Made by a program: the position numbers and the translations under genes
In this document: positions 1 through 5,261 of the stretch, in pieces
Numbering within the stretch: position 1 is the stretch's first letter
Layout: the number at the start of each line of letters is the position of its first letter
From: Tyzzerella sp.
Lineage (GTDB): Bacteria > Bacillota > Clostridia > Lachnospirales > Anaerotignaceae
DNA length: 6,423 nucleotides
Direction of reading: 5' to 3'
Assembly: GCA_019415525.1 (NCBI GenBank)
Contig: DXZA01000005.1
Span: 1 to 6,423 of the forward strand
Notes under the pieces: model-generated
The model's database searches: none
What the model was told of the DNA's origin: nothing
Seen by the model: only the letters and a program-made list of their open reading frames with translations

Positions 1-2
1 AT

Positions 3-80
3 GTCATCATGTTTGACTACTCATCCCATCATGACGATATAAATAGTATGACACAGGAAAACACTTGTCCCTTGGTGTAG
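3..80 (+). CDS. Possible 3' tail of an unidentified plus-strand gene (partial)
   Basis: Frame 3 is open from the left edge and would encode 25 residues ending in ENTCPLV before a TAG stop. No family is recognisable in so short a tail. The support is indirect: a strong hairpin terminator follows about 60 bases downstream, and the gene would converge on the minus-strand genes to its right. It could equally be chance open frame, since an internal ATG at position 9 would give only a 23-residue product and no ribosome site can be seen at the edge. Confidence 0.3.
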   Translation, partial: VIMFDYSSHHDDINSMTQENTCPLV

Positions 81-143
81 GGTTATTTTTCAAAAATTTT
101 GGTTTCTTTGTTTCCTGATTTATTAAAATTTATTAATGGAAAC

Positions 144-188
144 AAAAAAATCCAGAATGAATTTTTATTTTTCATTCCGGATTTTTTT
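144..188. terminator. Bidirectional hairpin terminator
   Basis: Two 18-base arms (144-161 and 171-188) flank a 9-base AT loop. The core is TCCAGAATGAA against TTCATTCCGGA, with A runs outside the left arm and T runs outside the right arm. Read on the plus strand there is a single A-C mismatch; read on the minus strand that position becomes a G-U wobble, so the stem is fully paired. A U-tract follows in both directions. It probably ends both the possible plus-strand gene at the left edge and the minus-strand HEPN/zinc-ribbon operon, for which no closer terminator is visible. Confidence 0.85.
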
Positions 189-327
189 CTTTTCACTAAA
201 TATAAAATTATTAATTATTTTAATCATTCTTAGTATACTACAAACTTACAAGGTTCTCAAACCTCAAATCAAGTTATCACCGAACTTTAACATACTGGTG
301 GGTATGATGTAAATTTGCAATACTTAC
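189..327. other. AT-rich spacer with no supportable gene
   Basis: No open frame with a ribosome site is visible on either strand. Bases 309-327 may be a much-decayed continuation of the Rpn relic that starts at 328, because the AAATTTG and following bases align loosely with those at about 4251-4277. A small 5-bp hairpin (AGGTT/AACCT, around 251-264) is the only local structure seen. Confidence 0.4.
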
Positions 328-481
328 TTTTCTTCTGACAACCCTGTTAATTTTATAATAGTAGCTATATCCATATTCTTTTTCAACATATTTCTATACT
401 TTTTTCCATTCCTTCTTCATATATACTCATACTTAAGTTACACATATCTATAACCTTATTTTATATATTTTTAGAAATATT
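328..481 (-). pseudogene. Decayed 3' fragment of an Rpn-family (PD-(D/E)XK) putative transposase gene
   Basis: The segment is nearly identical to part of the intact Rpn-family gene at 4246-5202, on the same strand: 332-338 onward aligns with 4278-4284 onward, and 472-481 aligns with 4491-4500. Shared peptides include VIDMCNLSM and, in a second frame, NMLKKNMDIATII and LTGLSEEK. Relative to the intact copy there is a net loss of 73 bases between about 372 and 412. This removes nearly all of the GIEK repeat tract and shifts the frame. A TAA replaces the sense codons after KNI, a TGA follows the frameshift, and another stop follows SEEK. The nuclease core is entirely missing, so no product is expected. 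It appears to be the remnant of a second Rpn copy. Confidence 0.92.
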
Positions 482-501
482 GTACTAATAATGCATTTTA
501 T

Positions 502-789
502 TTAATAATCATCACTTTCGTAAGGATCGTATATAGCTCCCTCTAATATTTCTCCTCCATGACATTGTTCTTCATAATAGTTTATTGCCCCAACTGGATA
601 TTCCCAAACAGACAAATTTATTTCTATTTGATTACCACAAATTGGACAAACATCTTCCATAATACCATTATACTGTAATTCTTCACCCATTGAGCGTTCT
701 TCTGTACTAACACATTCTAAATCTACATCTACTTCTATTACTTCATTGCAATTATTACATTGGATCACTATTGGTTTAATCATTTTCAT
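502..789 (-). CDS. Small acidic zinc-ribbon protein, second gene of the HEPN operon
   Basis: The product has 95 residues from the ATG at 789-787. It carries two CxxC knuckles (CNNC at residues 11-14 and CPIC at 48-51), a spacing typical of a zinc ribbon, then a WEYPVGA segment and a tail ending in DPYESDDY. It is strongly acidic: about 21 Asp/Glu against 3 Lys/Arg. A GTG at 798 is also in frame, but the Shine-Dalgarno (AGAAGGA, 800-806) touches it, whereas the ATG at 789 is correctly spaced. The gene overlaps the end of the HEPN gene by 14 bases, so the two are probably translationally coupled. I do not recognise a named family. The inference from size, charge and coupling is a partner or antitoxin for the upstream putative RNase; a zinc-ribbon substrate adaptor is the alternative. 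Confidence 0.85.
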   Translation of the reverse strand: MKMIKPIVIQCNNCNEVIEVDVDLECVSTEERSMGEELQYNGIMEDVCPICGNQIEINLSVWEYPVGAINYYEEQCHGGEILEGAIYDPYESDDY

Positions 790-2014
790 AGTTTTCACAT
801 CCTTCTATATCCAAAGTTTTATATAAGAATATATATTCTATCATCTCATGAATAATTTTATCCATTTCATCTTTATTAATTTCTTCCACTCCATGCACTA
901 AATTATTCCTCTTATAAATAATATAATTTAGTCTTTTTACATCAATTTCATCAATTTTCCCATTTTCCCATAATTCATGAATCATTTTTTTGTACGATAC
1001 TCTCTTTTGGTATTTTTCTTTATTTATTTTCAATTTATAATACTCTCTTAGAAGTATATTATAGAGTTCGTTGTAAATTTCTAAAAACTCTCCTATTTCT
1101 TCGTTTCCATTTTTTGCAAGATTTTCTGATATTATTTCTTTATCAGAATCAGAAACATTAATTCTATCTAGTTCTTCTATAGCATTTTCTATATATGGTT
1201 TTATTTCTTTTATCAAAGTTTCAACTCTATCAAGCTCATCAACTGTAAACAGATTATTATGAGCAACTTTACATCTTAACTTGTATAACTCTTCCCACTT
1301 TTTTTTAATATGTTCATCTTCAGCTGAAATAACATTATTAAAGTAACGTGCCCAATTTGATTTTGGGATATACTGATCTAATATTTGAAAAATACTCTCA
1401 TCCTTTCTAACAATATACGGTTTCAAGTCTTCAATTATATTTTTAGTTGAATATGGATCAAATAAAAAAGTAGATAATTCAATAAAATCTAATTGATACA
1501 GTAAGCTATTTCCAATATTAATTTCCTTACCTTGATTCTTGGATTTGCCTATTTTGGTCGGAATGTTTTCCTTTTCCCATTTAGTACCAACATTAACCAA
1601 CATAAATTTAGTTAATAATTTTCTCATTAAATTTTCTATTTCATAAATTTGAGGGTACGCCTTTTGTGAACAACAAAAACTTACATCATCCCATAATATC
1701 TCAAAATCACTTGTAGTTTTCAATATAGTGGTTTTTATGCTTTTTAGCAACTCTAAATATACCTTTACCTCTTCGCTATCTGGATTAAAATCATAGTTAT
1801 TTATAGTATTTTTTATTGTAAGGTGATAACACACAATATCTGATTTATCAATAGGATTACTTTGAAGTTTATATTCAAAAGAGAAATTTTTAAATTTTAT
1901 CTTTTCTCTTTCAATTTTCAAATTAGCATTTGCCATTAATAGATGAGTAAATGCTTGTTCTGTTTTGGCAATACCATTTTTTGTATTAATCGGAATTAAA
2001 TATTCAGTCTTCAT
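776..2014 (-). CDS. Tandem-HEPN protein, putative RNase of a toxin-antitoxin or abortive-infection type module
   Basis: The product is a 412-residue soluble protein without signal peptide or membrane segments. Two HEPN-type RX4H motifs are visible: R247-CKVA-H252 in the context YKLRCKVAHNN, and R369-NNLV-H374 in the context YKRNNLVHG. Each is followed by a charged helix, as in HEPN folds. A helical stretch starting near residue 123 (IYEIENLMRKLL) probably begins the first HEPN domain; the second covers roughly 310-396. Residues 1-110 resemble nothing I can name. In known HEPN RNases, R and H of RX4-6H form a metal-independent RNA-cleaving site, normally by pairing two domains; here both could come from one chain. 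The ATG has a good ribosome site (GAGAGGA, 2022-2028). The start of the downstream zinc-ribbon gene lies inside its 3' end. The RNase function is inferred; the resemblance of the first domain to Swt1/Apea-like HEPN is from memory. Confidence 0.88.
   Translation of the reverse strand: MKTEYLIPINTKNGIAKTEQAFTHLLMANANLKIEREKIKFKNFSFEYKLQSNPIDKSDIVCYHLTIKNTINNYDFNPDSEEVKVYLELLKSIKTTILKTTSDFEILWDDVSFCCSQKAYPQIYEIENLMRKLLTKFMLVNVGTKWEKENIPTKIGKSKNQGKEINIGNSLLYQLDFIELSTFLFDPYSTKNIIEDLKPYIVRKDESIFQILDQYIPKSNWARYFNNVISAEDEHIKKKWEELYKLRCKVAHNNLFTVDELDRVETLIKEIKPYIENAIEELDRINVSDSDKEIISENLAKNGNEEIGEFLEIYNELYNILLREYYKLKINKEKYQKRVSYKKMIHELWENGKIDEIDVKRLNYIIYKRNNLVHGVEEINKDEMDKIIHEMIEYIFLYKTLDIEGCENYEND
800..806 (-). 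promoter_or_regulatory. Ribosome binding site of the zinc-ribbon gene, inside the HEPN coding region
   Basis: AGAAGGA on the minus strand lies 10 bases before the ATG at 789 and within the last codons of the HEPN gene. It decides the start: the in-frame GTG at 798 is only one base away and cannot use it. Its position suggests that ribosomes finishing the HEPN gene re-initiate on the partner gene. Confidence 0.7.
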
Positions 2015-2055
2015 TTTTATTTCCTCTCTTATAAATGTTTTTTATATTTCATCAT

Positions 2056-2202
2056 TTATTTATTAAAATTATCCTTTTTGATTTTTTTCATTTCATAAGC
2101 AATTTTATAATTATAGTCATTATTGACACTAATAAGTGATTTGTCTGTTACAAAAAACACGCTGTTTACCCTTATTGATAACACATATAATTCAACGTAC
2201 TG
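2056..2202 (-). pseudogene. Short open remnant upstream of the HEPN gene
   Basis: This frame is open for 48 sense codons between a TGA (2203-2205) and a TAA (2056-2058). It has no ATG with a ribosome site at its upstream end; a GTG is the best possible start. The predicted peptide includes VFFVTDKSLISV and ends in a lysine-rich helix-like stretch. It stops 41 bases before the HEPN start and its upstream side abuts the IS3 relic. It may be the 3' end of a gene cut off by the IS insertion, or chance. The family is not recognised. Confidence 0.22.
2110..2138 (-). promoter_or_regulatory. Possible promoter/operator region of the HEPN operon
   Basis: A perfect minus-strand TATAAT (2110-2115) lies about 95 bases before the HEPN ATG, but no good -35 box sits 16-18 bases upstream. 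Immediately upstream are two adjoining palindromes, GTCA-N4-TGAC (2116-2127) and CACT-N4-AGTG (2127-2138), both 12 bases long and sharing one base. Their position next to a -10 element is that expected for a repressor site, as in autoregulated toxin-antitoxin operons. The arms are only 4 bp, so this is tentative. Confidence 0.28.
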
Positions 2203-2221
2203 TCATTTAATATTTTTTGTA

Positions 2222-2770
2222 TTTATACTGGTCAAGCTTTTTAGCTATACTTTATTCAAAAAATATTTAACCAAATCTAACTTCCATTAATATCAAATAA
2301 TTATTATATGAGTGTAGCCTTACATAATTATACGAATTAATATACTTCTTCATTATCAAAAATAACTCTATAATAAAAACAGTTTTTAAATTTATTATGG
2401 AATCTTTTCATATGAACAACATACTTTACTAATATCATACATTGTCTAATACTATTTTCTTTATAATATCAAACAAATTCCAATGATATAAATTGTACTC
2501 CCTCATCTAACTATAATATTAAGTTTTTTGGATGTTTTTGTTGTTCTAAATCTTTTGCTGATAGATTAATTGATAAATTTGTATTAAGATATTTATTGTT
2601 AATAGATTCTACTATATACATATTAAATAAATCAATAATACCGCCATTACAAATAAACTTTACATTAGGTCTACAAAGATACGTAAAATCTATACAATAT
2701 ATTTTATTATTTTTATTTACCTTAAAGTTTTTCTTAATAAGATTATCAAATATTTTATATAGATAACTCT
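2222..2770 (-). mobile_element. Remnant of an IS3-family insertion sequence
   Basis: The stretch contains the decayed transposase described at 2267-2770 and about 45 bases of non-coding sequence after it, including a GCTTGACCAGTA stretch on the minus strand. That stretch resembles the short tail after the transposase in related IS3 elements (from memory). The upstream orfA, the N-terminal third of orfB and the left terminal repeat are not recognisable, so the ends of the element cannot be fixed and no target duplication could be identified. The interval 2771-2898 beyond it holds no feature I can support. Confidence 0.7.
2267..2770 (-). pseudogene. Broken IS3-family transposase (orfB, DDE integrase core)
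   Basis: The reading starts near KIFDNLIKKNF and runs through YCIDFTYL, where the Asp at 2688-2690 matches the first catalytic residue of the rve-type DDE core. It continues through GGIIDLFNMYIVESI to KNLIL. An in-frame TAG (2511-2513) then stands where IS3 proteins have the His of LxHSDQGxQ; the frame goes on as LDEGVQF, keeping the second Asp (2505-2507). A TGA follows at 2469-2471. In MKRF (2411-2400) Lys replaces the third catalytic residue of the usual MERF. A frameshift near 2340 leads into YINSYNYVRLHSYNNY, the typical C-terminal segment. Stops, a frameshift and loss of the catalytic Glu make it inactive. The family assignment rests on the order and spacing of these motifs. Confidence 0.88.
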
Positions 2771-2898
2771 AAATATATCAATTCAAAACATAGACTGCTA
2801 CCAAAATAATAGTTATTTTCTTTAAAACAACATAAAATTATTGTATTAGAAACCGTATTAACATATATAATCAAAAAATTTTTTAAACTATGCTAACT

Positions 2899-4071
2899 TT
2901 ATCTATTATTGTACATCTTATTTTTTAATAAATTAGCAAATATATTATTAGCAACTGTCACATTGACAGTAAATAACTCTCCTATCATATTTTTTACAAT
3001 AATTATTTCTTCTATATTTTTATATATACTATTCTCATCATACATATCATCACAATATAATAACTGTATATTATCAGGATATGAAATCAAGCTTCCATAT
3101 TCTATATCTGACAGTACTGGTCTATGGTCAAACCTACTATTTGGCTTATTATTCTGAATACTATATGCTCCAATCACTGGTATAGATAATTGTATTCCTA
3201 CACTTTTTATACTTTTTAATACATACTCCATCTTATCCTTTGCAAAGTAGTTTCTTTCATTCTCTATCATTTCTAAATCATCAATAATAATTAAATCTGC
3301 ATAAGAATTTCTCATTTCCTCTAATATTTTATTTAATTCCATAAAATTTTCATTATGATTATAAAATGAGATATTATTATAATAATTAGTTGAAAGATTT
3401 TCATAAATAATATCCATATCTTCCTTTGTAAATTGGTTTAACAAAATATCTTTTAATGGTATCTTAGTATTAATTGACAAAATACGCATTGATAAGTTTT
3501 TTATTGAGTTTTTTAAATTTATAAATAAAACTTTATTTCCTAATTTTGCATTATTTTTTGCAATATTAAGTAAATAATCTGTTTTTCTGGTTCCGCTTAT
3601 ACCTGCTATTAATGTAAAACTCTGATTTAGCAAAATCATTTTAGAATCTATATCTTTTATACCAAATATATTTTGATACTTTTCTCTTCCCAAACAATTT
3701 AATATTATGTCATCAGCATTTATTGATCCCTGTTTATTTTTTTTTAGCCACTCAAGTTGACCATTATATTCCCATTCAAATTCATTCCACTGAAATTCCG
3801 GAAGTTCAACTTTAAAATCACCATCATCCTTAAACTGTGTATTAAACTTAGGTCTATACTTATTTATCAATATTGCTTCATAAGCCACCTCTTCAGATTC
3901 ATTAATAACCTCTGTATATTCAACTTTCTCAGTTTCTAAATAACATTTATTAGGAAGATGCGTATTGTTTGTAAAATGTTCTTTAAGTATTCTCCTATTT
4001 ATATTGTTAGTTCTTCCTATATAAATAACTTTTCCTTCAATATCTAAAAATCTATACAAAAAGAAACTCAT
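2899..4071 (-). CDS. GIY-YIG nuclease domain fused to a DnaB-like RecA/SF4 ATPase domain
   Basis: The product has 390 residues. Residues 1-85 are a GIY-YIG nuclease: FLY (4-6 region), YIG (17-19), the Arg-rich NRR with H32, and YEAILINKYRPKFN, which supplies the metal-binding Glu (E65) and the terminal Asn (N77). After an acidic aromatic linker (about 86-115), residues 120-375 follow the DnaB C-terminal domain: Walker A-like GISGTRKT (157-164), FINLKNSIKNLSMRIL aligned with the DnaB FSLEM region, Walker B LIIIDD (260-265), SIPVIGA, and RPVLSDIEYGS. No DnaB N-terminal domain is present. Several ATPase hallmarks are changed: Gly to Arg at 162, Glu to Lys at 187 and the Arg finger to Met at 362. 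The ATG at 4071 is preferred over the one 72 bases upstream because GGGAGAG (4077-4083) precedes it and a promoter overlaps the longer start. The cellular role is unknown; a DNA nuclease with a helicase-derived targeting or oligomerising part is plausible. Confidence 0.87.
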   Translation of the reverse strand: MSFFLYRFLDIEGKVIYIGRTNNINRRILKEHFTNNTHLPNKCYLETEKVEYTEVINESEEVAYEAILINKYRPKFNTQFKDDGDFKVELPEFQWNEFEWEYNGQLEWLKKNKQGSINADDIILNCLGREKYQNIFGIKDIDSKMILLNQSFTLIAGISGTRKTDYLLNIAKNNAKLGNKVLFINLKNSIKNLSMRILSINTKIPLKDILLNQFTKEDMDIIYENLSTNYYNNISFYNHNENFMELNKILEEMRNSYADLIIIDDLEMIENERNYFAKDKMEYVLKSIKSVGIQLSIPVIGAYSIQNNKPNSRFDHRPVLSDIEYGSLISYPDNIQLLYCDDMYDENSIYKNIEEIIIVKNMIGELFTVNVTVANNIFANLLKNKMYNNR

Positions 4072-4076
4072 ATTAT

Positions 4077-4083
4077 CTCTCCC
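4077..4083 (-). promoter_or_regulatory. Ribosome binding site deciding the start of the GIY-YIG/DnaB-like gene
   Basis: GGGAGAG on the minus strand lies 5 bases before the ATG at 4071. The alternative upstream ATG at 4143 has no such site and would add 24 residues that do not belong to the GIY-YIG fold. Confidence 0.75.
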
Positions 4084-4114
4084 AAAATCCCAAATTTTTA
4101 AGTTATTAATTTTC

Positions 4115-4143
4115 TTTATACACTTAAATAAATATAACCTCAA
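4115..4143 (-). promoter_or_regulatory. Sigma-A type promoter of the GIY-YIG/DnaB-like gene
   Basis: TTGAGG (4138-4143) and TATAAA (4115-4120) on the minus strand are separated by exactly 17 bases. Transcription would begin near 4108, giving a leader of about 37 bases before the ATG at 4071. The gene therefore seems to be expressed independently of the Rpn gene, which has its own terminator just upstream. Confidence 0.6.
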
Positions 4144-4191
4144 GTTTTAACCATATATTTGTTAATTTGAATAATAAATTATAAGAATAAG

Positions 4192-4229
4192 AAAAATAAG
4201 TGTACTATTAATTAGCTACACTTATTTTT
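4192..4229 (-). terminator. Hairpin terminator after the Rpn-family gene
   Basis: The arms AAAAATAAGTGTA (4192-4204) and TACACTTATTTTT (4217-4229) are perfectly complementary over 13 bases. The 12-base loop can extend the stem by CTA/TAG with one bulged base. The minus-strand hairpin ends in a U-rich tract, 16 bases after the Rpn stop codon. It is AT-rich but long; it could work in both directions. Confidence 0.75.
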
Positions 4230-4245
4230 ATATTCGATATAGTTT

Positions 4246-5202
4246 TTATAAATTTGACTTTAATTCTTCAATTTTTTCTTCTGAAAGCCCTGTTAATTCT
4301 ATAATAGTAGCTATATCCATATTCTTTTTCAACATATTTATAGCTGTTTTTTCAACACCTACTGTAATACCTTTTTCTATGCCTTTTTCTATACCCTTTT
4401 CTATGCCTTGCTCTATACCCTTTTCTATACCTTCTTCATATATACCCATACTTAAGTTACACATATCTATAACCTCCTTCTCTATATTTTTAGAAATATT
4501 ATAGTCGAAGTCTTCTTTTAATATCCTTTGTTTTTCTTCTATAAGCATATCATTTCTTAAAAGTATTCTAAGGAATTTTAATAAATTATTATCACTCTGA
4601 CTTTTTCCCAATAATACCATAACTACTTTTATTAAATCATAATTTTTTACTTCTTCTTTAAAATTACCTACTATATTATTTTCCTGTATTGAATATGATG
4701 TTATTGTATTTGAATCCTTTATCGGTGGATTTGGGCATATCCATATTGAATATACCTTTTTAATTTTTTCATAGTGGGATTCCGTAAACTCTGTTCCATG
4801 TTGTGCTGACATCATTCTGCTACAATAATATAATGCTCTTTTTATTAATGGATATCCTGGATGATATTTGTTTTGTGCTTCTACATTTACAATAAGTTGT
4901 ATTAAGCCATCTGTATTTGGTACAGTTGCCAAAAATCGTATATCATATGTAACTGTGCCTTCATTTATTGATTTATCTTCATTACTTAATCCTCTTATTT
5001 TATTTGGATTTGTTGGAAATACTTCCTCACTTGATATTTGTGGTGTGCCTTCAATATATTTGTTTGCTATATCTTCAAGACTGCAATCTTTGAATTCATC
5101 AACGCACTCTTTCATTATACGAGAAAGTATATCTTTCTCAGCAAATAACTGTTTACATATACTGTCGTAGGCAGTCATAGTATTTTTTATATCATTACTC
5201 AT
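4246..5202 (-). CDS. Rpn family recombination-promoting nuclease / putative transposase (PD-(D/E)XK)
   Basis: The product has 318 residues. The N-terminal half is the PD-(D/E)XK nuclease core: YDIRF supplies Asp 87 and NVEAQNK supplies the E108-x-Q110 pair, the variant usual in Rpn proteins. It is preceded by a start typical of this family, in which FAEKDILSRIM follows a short helix. Residues around 195-245 are helical. Residues 258-278 are five GIE(K/Q) repeats, then a short C-terminal helical unit ending in LTGLSEEKIEELKSNL. Known Rpn proteins are DNA endonucleases that raise RecA-independent recombination and are often found in many copies per genome. The ATG at 5202 has AGAAGGTG upstream (5213-5220) and follows the promoter directly, so the in-frame ATG at 5268, inside the recombinase gene, is rejected. 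All key residues are present, so it is probably active. Confidence 0.92.
   Translation of the reverse strand: MSNDIKNTMTAYDSICKQLFAEKDILSRIMKECVDEFKDCSLEDIANKYIEGTPQISSEEVFPTNPNKIRGLSNEDKSINEGTVTYDIRFLATVPNTDGLIQLIVNVEAQNKYHPGYPLIKRALYYCSRMMSAQHGTEFTESHYEKIKKVYSIWICPNPPIKDSNTITSYSIQENNIVGNFKEEVKNYDLIKVVMVLLGKSQSDNNLLKFLRILLRNDMLIEEKQRILKEDFDYNISKNIEKEVIDMCNLSMGIYEEGIEKGIEQGIEKGIEKGIEKGITVGVEKTAINMLKKNMDIATIIELTGLSEEKIEELKSNL
4372..4431 (-). repeat. Five tandem 12-base units encoding GIE(K/Q)
   Basis: Minus-strand units of the form GGT-ATA-GAA-AAG, with silent variation (GGC for GGT, AAA for AAG) and one CAA, repeat five times without interruption. Copy-number change by whole units keeps the frame. 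The relic copy at 328-481 has lost the corresponding tract, which shows this stretch is deletion-prone. Confidence 0.9.
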
Positions 5203-5232
5203 ATTTCTAAAGCACCTTCTTTCTATAGTTAT

Positions 5233-5261
5233 ATTATAAATTATAAGGTTATTATTATCAA
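5233..5261 (-). promoter_or_regulatory. Strong sigma-A type promoter of the Rpn-family gene
   Basis: TTGATA (5256-5261) and a perfect TATAAT (5233-5238) on the minus strand are separated by exactly 17 bases. The -35 box overlaps the last codons and stop of the serine recombinase gene. Transcription would begin near 5226, giving a leader of about 24 bases with the ribosome site AGAAGGTG inside it. Confidence 0.72.

Noticed and set aside
227..262. A 36-base stretch starting TTCTTAGTA and ending CTCAAAC that looks like a type II CRISPR repeat or tracrRNA anti-repeat.
   Set aside because: There is only one copy, no spacer-repeat periodicity, no cas gene in the window, and the resemblance is from memory of variable repeats. 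A search for further copies in the flanking genome would decide.
2122..2155. A plus-strand TTGACA at about 2123-2128 as a promoter.
   Set aside because: No acceptable -10 box lies 16-18 bases downstream and no plus-strand gene follows.
2909..3157. Plus-strand open frames at 2909-3157, 3757-3939, 4868-5170 and 5397-5666.
   Set aside because: All are antisense to well-supported minus-strand genes, have low-complexity hydrophobic translations typical of AT-rich antisense frames, and lack family resemblance.
2899..4071. Annotation of this gene as the replicative DNA helicase DnaB.
   Set aside because: It lacks the DnaB N-terminal domain, carries a GIY-YIG domain instead, and is missing key Walker A, catalytic Glu and arginine-finger residues.
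4072..4143. Upstream in-frame ATG of the GIY-YIG/DnaB-like gene, giving 414 residues.
   Set aside because: It overlaps the -35 box of the predicted promoter and lacks a ribosome site; GIY-YIG domains begin right after the ATG at 4071.
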